Origin: a virus
Direction: 5' to 3' (one strand)
DNA: 64,000 bases
Virus record (IMG/VR): IMGVR_UViG_3300027852_000038
Coordinates: 1 to 64,000 of that record
Shown here: in pieces, positions 51,312 through 61,745 of the stretch
Position numbering within the stretch: position 1 is the stretch's first letter
Layout: each line of letters begins with the position of its first letter
Notes under the pieces: model-generated
The model's input: the letters and a program-made list of their open reading frames with translations, nothing else
Database searches by the model: none
Told to the model about the DNA's origin: nothing
Program-made: the position numbers and the translations under genes

Positions 51312-53539
51312 TTAGTAAACCTTGATTTGCTTGAACTCACTTGTCCAATCATTAAAGATTTAATGGAATATAAAAACAAACTCCAATCGGTAGTGTTCTT
51401 TAAATACCCACTCATTTTTAAATAATACTTAATCAAGTCAAATCTGAAACTATTAGAAACATCACCCGTGAACTCTTGTTCGGCCAAGTCCCGGATAAAC
51501 TTGTCAAAGTCTTGCCGGATAATGTGAACCGGTTCTGAAAGTATCCGATCTATAACCAGTTTGGGAGATTTACCAGCCTTTAACAATTGAATAATGGCCC
51601 TTATGTCATTATCTAAAACACCCACGCACTTTGTAAATTCATCACCCATTAATACGAATAATTCTAACCCTTGAAGAGAATCTCTAAAATGACCCCCGGC
51701 CCTTCTCACTATAATATCCAAAGCCTCTTTTGGTAAATCAATACCCTCTCTTTCAGAAACAGCTTTTACAAGGGAACAAACCTCTTCATTGGTGCCAAAC
51801 GGATATCTAAGAACTAAGGATCTTGAAACTATTGTATCAATCAGTCCCCCGATATCTGTTGTTGAAAATATATAAAAAATCTTTGCAGTTGAATCTTCCA
51901 AGATCTTAAGCAGTGCTGACTGTGCCTGATTACTCACTAAATGGCTTTCATCAAGGACCGCCACCCGCCAGCCTGCCAAAGACGAATGAGCTAAAATATC
52001 CCTCATTTGCCTGATTGTATTTACATTCCCCACAACAGCAGAATCAAATTCATGATACTGAGCCCCGCCTTCCAAAGAAGCCTTACACCCGGCACACTCA
52101 TTGCAGCAATCACCATTTCTTTTTTCACAGTTGACAGCCCGGGCAAATATCCTCGCAGCAGTTGTGTTATGCACCAAAATAGAATTAGCCACAAACATAT
52201 GCGATTTACTGTTAGTTAAATCGTAAACTTCACCCCTTCCCTTTTCTATTCCTTTAACTTTAGCAAAAAATAGAGAATTTGGCAAGTCCGGGAACCTACC
52301 CCTCAATTCAGGAATCAAATTCTCCAGTTTTATTTTGACCTCTTTAAAAGATCCATAGCTTATTTCTGGTTTTTCAAGGAAATAACGATTAATTTCTATA
52401 AGTGCCTTCCGCATCCGTCTGGTTAACTTTACCCCGGCCAATAATTTTTTAATGAACAAGACACCCCCGGGAATTACATTATCATACCTTATACCACCAA
52501 CAGTCAAAATATATCGTTTACTTTGGGTGTTACCTTCTCGCATTTTACATACAATCCCTTGACTGTTGTGCATGTGAAAGACAAACAAAGCAAGATCTTC
52601 AAAATTAGTTCCATATTCCATACGTCCTAAAGGGCTGTTTTGAGTCATCTTAAGCAGGCCCCTGATAAAAGCGCACTGATTAGACCAAGTTGTATTCCAA
52701 ATAATATCAGGAACCTTCTTGCCCTCCACCCGTCTATTAAAAACTCCTAAGTATTTCAACCAGCTGTTAAAAGCTACATCATTCGGAACAATGTCAATAT
52801 TATAAAAGCCCTCATGGTTGCTGTCTGCTGATCTTTTCGAGGATACCTTTAATTCCATGTCAAGGTAATCTTGTATCCAATCCAAAAGGTCCAGGTCTGA
52901 AGAATGAAACGGAGATAGTCCATATTGCAATCCGTCCCCTATCAACAGACCAAGGAAAAAGGCCTGGGAATTATCCAAAGCTTGTCGAGCCTTGGCTTCT
53001 AAACACTTCTTTTTAGTCTCAATTGGATCCTTTGACGGGACCCACACCGTGCTCCCCAATAGATTCCATGGAACTGGCGAAATGTCCTGTATTACAGTGT
53101 CCCCTCTCTTTAGAAGGCTTAACTCTTTGAATGTCAGGTCGAATTTGTCTTTATCCCAACTAAGAACAGGATGCTCCAAGGTTCCCCCTAACTTGTTCCC
53201 TTCTTCAGTCTCAAAAAAGATTAAATCCCGCTCTCCACCATAGAAAAAAGCGGACACCTCTTCAAGTTTTCCGTGAACCAATACTTTTTCCTTGGCCTTA
53301 TAAAAAGCTTGTTCAATTAACGGTCCCCCGGGTGATAGATCCTCAATCCTTCTAAGACCTTTTTCACTCTTAATCAGTGAACCTTTAACCACACACTTTC
53401 CTTGACCATGAGGACCACACAATATAATTGATCGTGGTGCCCGTTCTGGGTTCTTAGCTATCCGATTTAAAACAGAAACAGCGGGAATATTACCCGCCAT
53501 TTCTGAAAAAGTTTGGGGCCTGTAATCTCTTGTTAACAT
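51308..53539 (-). CDS. DnaX-like clamp loader subunit with an in-frame intein
   Basis: 743 residues, ATG with GGAGGT. Without the intein it is ~333 residues. Walker A is CGPHGQGK, then TTAA. Zinc cysteines follow (CCNECAGC), then Walker B VAVLDESHLV, sensor 1 FSTTD, the SRC-like IVSRSL and sensor 2 GGHFRDSLQG. It loads the sliding clamp on primed DNA. Confidence 0.9.
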   Translation of the reverse strand: MLTRDYRPQTFSEMAGNIPAVSVLNRIAKNPERAPRSIILCGPHGQGKCVVKGSLIKSEKGLRRIEDLSPGGPLIEQAFYKAKEKVLVHGKLEEVSAFFYGGERDLIFFETEEGNKLGGTLEHPVLSWDKDKFDLTFKELSLLKRGDTVIQDISPVPWNLLGSTVWVPSKDPIETKKKCLEAKARQALDNSQAFFLGLLIGDGLQYGLSPFHSSDLDLLDWIQDYLDMELKVSSKRSADSNHEGFYNIDIVPNDVAFNSWLKYLGVFNRRVEGKKVPDIIWNTTWSNQCAFIRGLLKMTQNSPLGRMEYGTNFEDLALFVFHMHNSQGIVCKMREGNTQSKRYILTVGGIRYDNVIPGGVLFIKKLLAGVKLTRRMRKALIEINRYFLEKPEISYGSFKEVKIKLENLIPELRGRFPDLPNSLFFAKVKGIEKGRGEVYDLTNSKSHMFVANSILVHNTTAARIFARAVNCEKRNGDCCNECAGCKASLEGGAQYHEFDSAVVGNVNTIRQMRDILAHSSLAGWRVAVLDESHLVSNQAQSALLKILEDSTAKIFYIFSTTDIGGLIDTIVSRSLVLRYPFGTNEEVCSLVKAVSEREGIDLPKEALDIIVRRAGGHFRDSLQGLELFVLMGDEFTKCVGVLDNDIRAIIQLLKAGKSPKLVIDRILSEPVHIIRQDFDKFIRDLAEQEFTGDVSNSFRFDLIKYYLKMSGYLKNTTDWSLFLYSIKSLMIGQVSSSKSRFTK
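52166..53395 (-). other. Intein in the clamp loader (410 aa), Walker A insertion
   Basis: Starts CVVKGSLIKS, ends VHN before Thr; block F is RGEVYDLTN. The first LAGLIDADG motif FFLGLLIGDG is intact; the second (FIRGLLKMTQNS) has lost its Asp. Longer than the other two Walker A inteins and less like them. Confidence 0.9.
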
Positions 53540-53557
53540 CCTACCTCCTCAACCTAA

Positions 53558-54568
53558 TTAAGATGTCAATGCCATAACCTTATTCGCAACAATAGATACG
53601 GGGGTTTCTAACATACTTCCCCCGCTTTCAATGAATTTTTGGTTATAGTGGTTAAAAACCAAGGCTTCTGCGTTCTTTGTCGCTGAAATTGACCCGTTGA
53701 TTCTGTGCGACATGTAGGTAATAATATTAACCGCATCTTCCATGCAATCAACTTTATCCGGAACCACTTCGACAGACACGTCAAGATCTTTACCGCCCTC
53801 TATTATGTCAAGGTGCTGTCTTGCTTTGCCTAGAATAGTTTTAGACATGCCAGCTCGTTGCAAGTCGTCACAATCATCTCTTGCCATGTCCACCCCGGAA
53901 TAAACCTCTTCATGCATGAATTGCTTTAACGCTTTATAATCACCGGCCAATCCTTCCAGGACATCAGGAACCGCACTCATAACCCCTTTAACTACTGTAG
54001 GGGCCACTTTCTTAAGATTCATGTTAAAAACATTATCAGTAACACGGTTGATCAACCCATTTGTGCAAACAACCCGCCATAAACCGGATTCCATTTGCGC
54101 TCTACCATAATAAAAAATAGGAATATCAACGAAAACACAAGGCTGAAAAGATTTTTTGTCTGAAGGATCCACAGATTTGAAATATCTCACCATACCTGTT
54201 TGATGAGAAACATTAGACACTTCCCAACCATTGGCCGGATTAAACTCCATTACCTCGGCGGGATCATTCCACCCCCAATTCAAAGCAGGTGCCAGAACGT
54301 TTATTCTTTCGTCATTCATCAGACCGTAAAACTTATCACCCAATTCAGTGATAACACTCCTCTGAGAAGCAAACACATTTTGACTGACGGCATCAGGTAG
54401 CTTATTCTGAAAAGACGCCGGAATATTTGCTAACTTGCACAAATGACCGAACCCCTCATTTGACAATAACAAACTTCTCTCGTCTGAATCCTGTTGGGTA
54501 AGCTCGATAATTTCACCAATTCCTAACTCGTAAACATCACCGCCAAACGCACTTCCTAACTTTTCCAT
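53558..54568 (-). CDS. DUF932-like phage/plasmid protein
   Basis: 336 residues from the ATG at 54568 (AAAGGAAA). The stretch LWRVVCTNGLI is the DUF932 hallmark, with a beta-rich first half and helical C-terminus. Function unknown; often near replication genes. Confidence 0.6.
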   Translation of the reverse strand: MEKLGSAFGGDVYELGIGEIIELTQQDSDERSLLLSNEGFGHLCKLANIPASFQNKLPDAVSQNVFASQRSVITELGDKFYGLMNDERINVLAPALNWGWNDPAEVMEFNPANGWEVSNVSHQTGMVRYFKSVDPSDKKSFQPCVFVDIPIFYYGRAQMESGLWRVVCTNGLINRVTDNVFNMNLKKVAPTVVKGVMSAVPDVLEGLAGDYKALKQFMHEEVYSGVDMARDDCDDLQRAGMSKTILGKARQHLDIIEGGKDLDVSVEVVPDKVDCMEDAVNIITYMSHRINGSISATKNAEALVFNHYNQKFIESGGSMLETPVSIVANKVMALTS

Positions 54569-54614
54569 GCTGTTTCCTTTCTTGTAATTGATTAAAACCA
54601 CATTTACTTATATG

Positions 54615-55289
54615 TTATACGTTCAAAACCGATTTTAAGGGTTTCAAAAAAGAATAAACCAATTGATCTATGTTTTTTGTATTGTCAAGCAGTTCACCAA
54701 AATCATGTCCAGGGGGTCTGAGTCTAAAAACCGGTTTACCTAAACAATCTGGATTGGATCTCACAGTGTCAAACACTTTTTCTCCGGGACCATCTCTATC
54801 TGTAGCAATTATCAAGGCCTTTGCTATCTTAGCAAGTAAACCAATCCAACTTTTAGTTGGCATAACTGTCAACGCTGAAAGAACAAAAGGATAACCCTGT
54901 TTTAAAACAACCCCATCTTTATAACCCTCTGTCAATATAATTGTCTCGCCTTCATAAAAATCAAATTCGGTCCAACCAAACAATGCAGGTGTTCCAGTAG
55001 GACAAACCCTGTAAAAATCTTTTGACTTATAACCTCGCAACAAGAATTCAATTACTTGTCCGTCAATGAGTTCAATTGGAATGATCCAAAACAGTGGGTT
55101 CTTCTGATAGAATGGATAAAGATTGTCATCTTGTGGAAGCAAGTCAAGATTCAATTTGACACTGGCCAGGGCCAATTCCTTAGATTTACTCAAGGCACTT
55201 GCCCGTTGATAAGGATTCAAAGAGGGTTTTAAATCAGACGCCTTATAAGCTCCCCTGTATAAGATCTCCATCTCTTCCATTAAATCCAT
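54615..55289 (-). CDS. TOPRIM primase catalytic half
   Basis: 224 residues from the ATG at 55289 (GAGGGG site); the longer frame overlaps the upstream gene. The TOPRIM motifs are ILTEGYKDG (E121) and ATDRDGPG (D164, D166). The part before it resembles the DnaG core. There is no zinc finger; it lies in the gene at 10539. Together they could make an RNA primer. Confidence 0.75.
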   Translation of the reverse strand: MDLMEEMEILYRGAYKASDLKPSLNPYQRASALSKSKELALASVKLNLDLLPQDDNLYPFYQKNPLFWIIPIELIDGQVIEFLLRGYKSKDFYRVCPTGTPALFGWTEFDFYEGETIILTEGYKDGVVLKQGYPFVLSALTVMPTKSWIGLLAKIAKALIIATDRDGPGEKVFDTVRSNPDCLGKPVFRLRPPGHDFGELLDNTKNIDQLVYSFLKPLKSVLNV

Positions 55290-55291
55290 TA

Positions 55292-58200
55292 TTAACCCCT
55301 CACAGTGAATAAACCTGCCAAGCAAGCCGGACAAAAATCAGCCTTTTTGTCAGCAGGTATCATTTTACCAGTAGAATTTTGACACCCTGGTGTTTTGCAT
55401 TTCCCTTCTCCAATATACACCCCTATCTTACGTTCAAGAGAAAAAGAAAGATACATTCTTTTGTAAGTTGTCTTAAACCAGCCTGCTAAACAAGCCCATG
55501 GATTATAATCATAAGGCAAAGCAAAACAGCCTTGACTCCCTGTAGGTGAAGAACAAACTGAAAAGCCCAACACCTCCTCAACAAGCGGTTTTTCCTTATA
55601 CCCCCCCTTCCCACACCAATCAGGGAAAAAAGCATAACCACGATCTAACCTACCTAGCACTTTATTTCGTATATCAAAGGCTGAAAGACTTGAACTAAAC
55701 TTCCAGATTAACCACAGATCCTTATAAGCTTTTGGAACAAAAGGGAATAACTCAACTTTTAAAACCTTTGCCCCTGTTAAATCACCATTCATTTTTTCAA
55801 TTACTGGAGCAAAGTCTACGGGCTCCAAAGTTTTTAATAACGACATGTCAAAAGATCCAAACCCACTCCATCTATCGGGGGACCTACGGACAGTAAGTCT
55901 TTGTTCAATGTCTCTACCCATGCCATAATAATTGCCCGCAACTTCTGGACAATAGTTGTTAAGTAAACCTCCGATCCGGTGTGAAAGAATCCTTTTTAAC
56001 CTGAAACTTGCAACGGGGTCACTACTTATCATGTAACTAACACGAACACTTGAAATGGGCCTTGCTTTAAACTTTGCCGTGGGTACTTCATCAGGGGAAG
56101 CGTCAACTCTGAGTTCCCTGTTTATCATTTTTGTTTTTTTGAACTCTTTATCTATGCAATTTCCGCAACCATAACACTTAGGATTAAGATTTGAATCAGT
56201 CCGTAAACAATACTCAGTCTTTTTTTTACCGACAGATTCAACCAGGGCACGAAGTTTAAACTCTTTCATGGCTGAAAACATAGAGCTGAAATTCAAATCT
56301 TCAAAAGATCTTTCTTCGGAACAGTAGTCTCTTATCTGCTGATCTTCTATTATACCCACAGACCCCATACATTTCCTGATAAGCTGCCTTCCTTTATCCC
56401 CTGTTACGCTTATTGGTTTACCCTCATTATCAGTTCTTCTCACATAGTCTAAAAGAATTGATGAAAGCAGCCTGCCAAAATCAAGTATTGTCTGTTGAAA
56501 TGCAAACCCGGTGCCCCCGTTAAACTTGATATTCGCTCGCTTAAAACCATGAACACTTTCAATTAACTTGTTCATTCTGGGTGAGGGAAAAAGCTGTTTT
56601 TCCATTGACTTTCGAGGAAGCCAAGCAACCGGCGTCATTTGATATTGAATTAATGCAGTGCAAGAAATCAATACAAAAGTTTTGACTCCGTATTTATCCC
56701 TCATTGCCATTATTTCTTCTAACAAATCAATAAACTCCTGAACGTCCTCTTCCTCTTCAAACCCACTAGAAACAATGTTCATTTTCAGGTTTCCGAGTCT
56801 CTGTTCAAAAACATTTTGACAACACCTCAAAATCTGATCCTTCGATAAATTTTTATTCAAGTAGTCATTTCTGATTCGCTCAGAGATACCTTCGAGGGCA
56901 ATGGATACCTTGTTAAACCCCGCTAATTTACTGAACTTGAGATAATCTTTATTATCAGCTAAAGTGTCAGCCCGCATTGTAAAAATACCAGCACTGGGAG
57001 CCTTGGCGATTGTTTGTGTGTAAAGCCTGACCATTTGAGAATGAAAATTGGAGTTATAAGAGAAATAAGAAATCATATTGCATGCGGTAACTTTGTTGAC
57101 ATCATCAATACAGGCCACCACATGACTATAGTCTTTTTCACGCCATGGCCCCGCCACTAACCCTTCATGACACTGGTGAGTAATCACGGAATCAAAAGCA
57201 CACCAATGAGACATTCGAGTGGTCAAGTCCCACATCTCTTCCTTTTGGCCGGTATACTTGATGCTTTCCACTCTGGACACAACCACTTCACACCTTAAAA
57301 ATTTCTTTTGTAAACTATTAAGCTCACATCCCTCTAATTCTGCCAACAAAAATTTAACCCTTGTTGCATACTTCCTGCCAGCATACAAATCACCCAAGCC
57401 ATACTTTTGAGCTTCTTCTCTATTTGGATAAGTTGCCCTGACTTCATCTACTAAATCACCAACTGGGAAAAGTTCTGTTGAAATATCCAGGAATTGATGT
57501 CCTGCAAATTGCTTTGTGTTATTACCTATCAAATCAACAAAGTCATTTTTTGATCTGACCCCTTTAATGCAAAGGCTAACAGTTGCCCGCCTTTTGTTTA
57601 CCCCTATTCCCTCACATTTATCAATATACCGCCGCACCTTCTTTTTATTCTTGATTGAATCAATGCCGAGTAACCACAACAATTGTTGGACCTGGGAAAC
57701 CATTTCAGATGACACCGTAGTAAGGCATGGAGTCTTACCAATCATCCAACCTTCAGCTTGAAATATACCTGCCAGGTAAGGTGCAATTATATCAAGAGGT
57801 GAGTGAAAAATCATTTCCGGAATAGTGGCAAATTCTCTTTTTTCCTTAATATTCAATACATCAATCAAGGTAGCATTGAAAGGATCAGACAAACATGTTG
57901 AATCTAGAATTAAACCACCCACCCCAACTTCAGCAGCATCCCTGCCAAAAACTTCATTTAGAGCCATACAAAGCTTAGTCCGATCATCAGATTCACAAGC
58001 ACAAGACAAGAGGTCAATATTTTCATAATAGTAGCCACCCCCTTTGAGATACCCAAAGGCATAAGCAAACTTTTTGTCGAACCAATACCCACCAGGCAAC
58101 TTTTGATATGGTGGATTATGAACTTCAGACCCCAGTCTGATCAGAACCCGATCACCCACATGTAAATTGGTGGTAGTTGTCTCCTCTAATTGACAAGATT

Positions 58201-59305
58201 CAGGATTTAAAATCATAAACTTATGATGCTTATCAACTGGTAGAATGTTACCCCGATCAAACCCGACTTTGATTAACTCCCTCTCTCCCTGACAAAAAAC
58301 CTTTTCGATCAAATCCGTATGAACCGCATCTGTTGGAACAGACTTTGCCTCAGATAAATCTTCTATTTTTAACAAGCCATCGGGAGTTCTTACCCGGGTT
58401 CCCTTGGCCACGGCAAAATAGCAACTCCCATACCCGGAACAGCCATGGGAAATCAATAATTGACCTAGTCCAGCTAACTCATTTCGTCTTAATAAAACGG
58501 GATCCTGGAAAATAGGCCCTTTAGTGTCAAAGTCTCTGTGGAAATTTACCTTTTTGGGGACCCAATCAAACTTCGGTTCTATCGACTTAATCTTATGACC
58601 TCCAGGTTCAATATCAAAATCATAGCCATCAGGATAATAAAGGCTGTCATATTTTTCAACAAATTGCCTCAAAACAGCCATTTTATTGGCTTTAATACCG
58701 CCCTTGGTTTCCACATTGAATTTAATAAAGTCTTGTATTATCAGAGGTAAACGGCCCTCACCTTCGCCATAATAACACAAGTCAAGTATTGACCCTCCAG
58801 GCAATCCATTTAAAATATCTATTTGATCAATAACATTACCTCCACCAAACACAAATGGAGAACTGGGATCTTCTACCCGCTCTTTATGAGTCATAGGAAC
58901 AGCACCGTTTGACCCAAGCATCATTAAAAACGCCCTGATTGTTTCTTCATGAACGGAAAAAGAAAAAGAAACAATATCAAACTCATCTAATGACTTATAA
59001 GAACACCACCCAAAAGAAGAGGGCAATTTTTCTTTTTTCATTTCTTTTATGTCTTGAGGGTCTAAGACACACATGAAATCAATGTAAACAGGCTGTTCGG
59101 CTGTCTGGCCTTCCCTGATTAACATCTTCAGTTGTGTTATGGTTGATGCTTTGCCCCTATCCTTAAAGCCACTGAGAAAAACCAAACAAATCTTTAACTT
59201 AGCATCTTCCCACTTAGGATTCCCCATGTTAAGATCAAACTCACCGACACCCGGAGCGAAGTCCACTCTAGGCAATACCTTGACAATACCTTCTTTCAAG
59301 TCCAT
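55292..59305 (-). CDS. Radical SAM protein with an in-frame intein
   Basis: 1337 residues from the ATG at 59305 (GAGGAG). The N-terminal third has FVFGGGNVIDQ and YYGEGEG, the pattern of B12-binding-type radical SAM proteins. The [4Fe-4S] Cys set is GCSGYGSCYF, then C after the intein (C-x5-C-x2-C). After it are SIALEGISE, a Cys group (CYGCGNC) and a C-terminal zinc-like set (CKTPGC...CPAC). Substrate unknown. It sits between the primase half and the clamp. Confidence 0.75.
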   Translation of the reverse strand: MDLKEGIVKVLPRVDFAPGVGEFDLNMGNPKWEDAKLKICLVFLSGFKDRGKASTITQLKMLIREGQTAEQPVYIDFMCVLDPQDIKEMKKEKLPSSFGWCSYKSLDEFDIVSFSFSVHEETIRAFLMMLGSNGAVPMTHKERVEDPSSPFVFGGGNVIDQIDILNGLPGGSILDLCYYGEGEGRLPLIIQDFIKFNVETKGGIKANKMAVLRQFVEKYDSLYYPDGYDFDIEPGGHKIKSIEPKFDWVPKKVNFHRDFDTKGPIFQDPVLLRRNELAGLGQLLISHGCSGYGSCYFAVAKGTRVRTPDGLLKIEDLSEAKSVPTDAVHTDLIEKVFCQGERELIKVGFDRGNILPVDKHHKFMILNPESCQLEETTTTNLHVGDRVLIRLGSEVHNPPYQKLPGGYWFDKKFAYAFGYLKGGGYYYENIDLLSCACESDDRTKLCMALNEVFGRDAAEVGVGGLILDSTCLSDPFNATLIDVLNIKEKREFATIPEMIFHSPLDIIAPYLAGIFQAEGWMIGKTPCLTTVSSEMVSQVQQLLWLLGIDSIKNKKKVRRYIDKCEGIGVNKRRATVSLCIKGVRSKNDFVDLIGNNTKQFAGHQFLDISTELFPVGDLVDEVRATYPNREEAQKYGLGDLYAGRKYATRVKFLLAELEGCELNSLQKKFLRCEVVVSRVESIKYTGQKEEMWDLTTRMSHWCAFDSVITHQCHEGLVAGPWREKDYSHVVACIDDVNKVTACNMISYFSYNSNFHSQMVRLYTQTIAKAPSAGIFTMRADTLADNKDYLKFSKLAGFNKVSIALEGISERIRNDYLNKNLSKDQILRCCQNVFEQRLGNLKMNIVSSGFEEEEDVQEFIDLLEEIMAMRDKYGVKTFVLISCTALIQYQMTPVAWLPRKSMEKQLFPSPRMNKLIESVHGFKRANIKFNGGTGFAFQQTILDFGRLLSSILLDYVRRTDNEGKPISVTGDKGRQLIRKCMGSVGIIEDQQIRDYCSEERSFEDLNFSSMFSAMKEFKLRALVESVGKKKTEYCLRTDSNLNPKCYGCGNCIDKEFKKTKMINRELRVDASPDEVPTAKFKARPISSVRVSYMISSDPVASFRLKRILSHRIGGLLNNYCPEVAGNYYGMGRDIEQRLTVRRSPDRWSGFGSFDMSLLKTLEPVDFAPVIEKMNGDLTGAKVLKVELFPFVPKAYKDLWLIWKFSSSLSAFDIRNKVLGRLDRGYAFFPDWCGKGGYKEKPLVEEVLGFSVCSSPTGSQGCFALPYDYNPWACLAGWFKTTYKRMYLSFSLERKIGVYIGEGKCKTPGCQNSTGKMIPADKKADFCPACLAGLFTVRG
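57173..58414 (-). other. Intein in the radical SAM protein (414 aa), Ala1 and Gln-terminal
   Basis: It starts AVAKGTRVRTPDGLLKIEDL, a block A with Ala in place of Cys/Ser, and ends THQ before Cys. Block B has VDKHH. Endonuclease motifs: YLKGGGYYY (Asp lost) and LAGIFQAEGW (Glu kept). It splits the radical SAM Cys cluster between the second and third Cys. Confidence 0.88.
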
Positions 59306-59320
59306 CACTTCTCCTCAATA

Positions 59321-59614
59321 TTAATTGGTTGTGGCATGGTCCAAACTTCTGTTGTAAACCCTCTCAATGAGCTTGCGGAACTCCCTCAATCTAGGGGGAG
59401 GATCTATGACAAGAGCAGCTTCATAATTACCGGTAGCCACGATTTGATCTACAATATTAATATACGCTTTTTCCCTATCGGTTAGAAGGCCCGTGGTAAT
59501 TTTTTCTAACGTAGATACCAGGGAATAAATCGAATAAATATCTTGAGCCGCCTCTTCAGTTAGAACGCCCTCTTCTTTTAAAATAGTAATTAAAACATTT
59601 AACGGAGTCTTCAC
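59321..59614 (-). CDS. Small helical hypothetical protein
   Basis: 97 residues from the GTG at 59614 (AAGGGGGA six nt upstream); the ATG at 59662 lies inside the clamp gene. Helical, with no motif. Replication block. Confidence 0.5.
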   Translation of the reverse strand: MKTPLNVLITILKEEGVLTEEAAQDIYSIYSLVSTLEKITTGLLTDREKAYINIVDQIVATGNYEAALVIDPPPRLREFRKLIERVYNRSLDHATTN

Positions 59615-59624
59615 AGTGTCCCCC

Positions 59625-60809
59625 TTAAGACATTGAACCGAAAACAACAGTAGTTGTGCCATCAGTTAAGGCAAAGGAACCAATACCGGTTTCTTCAAAC
59701 TTTGTATATTTAAAATCAATTGTCGGTATACTTGAAAACAAACCAATTGCCATACTAAAGACATTTGTTGGAGCAGCGGTGGAAAATTCTACATTTTCCA
59801 TTACTCCAATAGGTATATTGACAATTTTACCGGTGGAAGTCCTGGCAACAATTCTTACTTTATTGTCTTCGGCCTTAACGTTAATTAATCCGGTAACCCC
59901 AATCATTTGTTTAATCATGGTAGCAATAGACCTAACCTGAATTGGAGAAATAACAAGACCTCCCACAAACTCTATTTTATTTAACATATCCGAAACGGCG
60001 CTTAAATCTGAACAATCAAGCTTTACAAAAGAAACTTTGTAAAAGTCAGTTTCAAAATGCAAGTGTTCTTTGCCATTTATGAATTTAACTTGTGAAGCAG
60101 ACTGGAATACCTGAGATAAAACGGCCATATCACTTCCCCTGATAGACATGTCAGGGAAGGTCTTACCGGAGTCAATTTTACACAAGCACGACAGGAAGTT
60201 AAAATAAGCCACGCCATTTTCAACCAGCATCCGGCGATCCTCTATTTTTGTTGACAAGGCGCATATTGCAGCACACCTGGAGGAGAAATCAACGGCCGGT
60301 AGGGTGTCAATTTCAATAGACTCACCGTCTGGTTCAACAAGAAACATCCCTGGATCCAAATTGAAATTCTCCAGTTCAACCTCTCCACCTAAAACCGCCG
60401 TAACTAAATAGCCATCACGATCTTGAAGGACGACATGGCCGGGTGAATTACGAATAATAGACAGCAGGAATTTAAACTGCACAATGTATGAAGTTTTCAA
60501 CATGTTGGTGGTGTTTTCTGCAATCACATAAGTTGACAGGAATGTTCCCCCGTTATTTGCATATAAATAGATCCTGTTGCCTTTGGGCTGAATCAACATA
60601 GACCTGGAATATACCTCACTAGAATCTTCTATCACCTTTGAAAACGGCTTTAAGGCCACGAGGAAATCTGCCGACTTGATGGCTGCATGAGGTGTTTTAG
60701 TATCGTCAAAATTACCTACACCCACCTGTCCAGTTGCAAGCTTTTCTATTTCTTCTGGTGTTATTTCCAAATCGTCCATAGTTTCAATTTTATCTTTGTC
60801 TTGGTCCAT
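59625..60809 (-). CDS. Probable DNA sliding clamp (DnaN-like)
   Basis: 394 residues, ATG with AAAAGGGGAA. It is beta-rich throughout with repeated clamp-like units (FSKVIEDSSEVYSRSMLIQP; FDIKY-type tail). Length fits a three-domain beta clamp. Supported by the presence of a clamp loader. Sequence match by eye is weak. Confidence 0.55.
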   Translation of the reverse strand: MDQDKDKIETMDDLEITPEEIEKLATGQVGVGNFDDTKTPHAAIKSADFLVALKPFSKVIEDSSEVYSRSMLIQPKGNRIYLYANNGGTFLSTYVIAENTTNMLKTSYIVQFKFLLSIIRNSPGHVVLQDRDGYLVTAVLGGEVELENFNLDPGMFLVEPDGESIEIDTLPAVDFSSRCAAICALSTKIEDRRMLVENGVAYFNFLSCLCKIDSGKTFPDMSIRGSDMAVLSQVFQSASQVKFINGKEHLHFETDFYKVSFVKLDCSDLSAVSDMLNKIEFVGGLVISPIQVRSIATMIKQMIGVTGLINVKAEDNKVRIVARTSTGKIVNIPIGVMENVEFSTAAPTNVFSMAIGLFSSIPTIDFKYTKFEETGIGSFALTDGTTTVVFGSMS

Positions 60810-60821
60810 CGGTTCCCCTTT

Positions 60822-61745
60822 TCAAAATTCAAGTAGTTGTGTATTGTATATATGCTTTATATACGTTATTACGGGCTCTGGTGCTTTCATTTTTGTTAAA
60901 ACTTCCCTCATTGATTCCCTTTTAACTTTTGATTCTTCCAGAGTTGTCAAAAAATCGGTTATATTTGATATGAACACCTCAAGGCCTAGATCTTTCTTCG
61001 TGGGCTCTTTAATAAATACCTCACTGTATGGCCGATGCTCAATGGAGATTATTTCTTGAGACTTTACACCATTGTCACACTCAAGCAGTAAAAACTTTGG
61101 GACCCTCTTAAGATTAAATTCATGAGATGAACCCCTGGAAATTGCCCCAATTCGATACAGATTAGTATTGTTTATTTGTTCGGTAGCCTGCTCTGAATGC
61201 TCGTGACCTAGATAAACAATTTTATAATTCAGCTTTTTGATATATTCCTTGGTCAAACTGAATGACCTATCATGCGGATAGTCATAAAAATAATGACCGA
61301 TCAGGACTTTGTCATTGGTGGTATCAATAGGCACGTCAAGATCTTTAACTTTTGATACAGTAGGCATTCCAATAAAAGTAGTATTTCCAAAACGTTCTTT
61401 TGTCAAACTCTTAACCACTCTAACAGACTCCATGAGGGCCAGGGCTGTTCGGTTATAGTTAGCATCATAATTGGAATACGGAATATCATGGTTTCCGGGA
61501 ATTGTATAAATCTGGGTTCCTATCTTTTCCTGGATCCGGCGAAACGCCGTTGCAATAACGTTTAAAAGGTAACAAGATACCGTCGGCGTGTGAAAAATAT
61601 CACCGGCTATAATGAGGACATCAACCTTTTTACATACAAAAAGTATTTTACGGAGAATGTCCAAATTATAAGACTCAGTTCTGGAACGTGGAACACTTCC
61701 GGAAAAATGAGGATCCTGGATAAGTCCAACTTTTGTTATACTCAT
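60822..61745 (-). CDS. SbcD/Mre11-like nuclease
   Basis: 307 residues. Metallophosphoesterase motifs: LIQDPHFSG, IIAGDIFH, PGNHD, GHYFYD and LGHEHSEQ. It pairs with the SbcC-like genes upstream and overlaps one (ATGA). DNA end processing / recombination, as T4 gp47. Confidence 0.9.
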   Translation of the reverse strand: MSITKVGLIQDPHFSGSVPRSRTESYNLDILRKILFVCKKVDVLIIAGDIFHTPTVSCYLLNVIATAFRRIQEKIGTQIYTIPGNHDIPYSNYDANYNRTALALMESVRVVKSLTKERFGNTTFIGMPTVSKVKDLDVPIDTTNDKVLIGHYFYDYPHDRSFSLTKEYIKKLNYKIVYLGHEHSEQATEQINNTNLYRIGAISRGSSHEFNLKRVPKFLLLECDNGVKSQEIISIEHRPYSEVFIKEPTKKDLGLEVFISNITDFLTTLEESKVKRESMREVLTKMKAPEPVITYIKHIYNTQLLEF

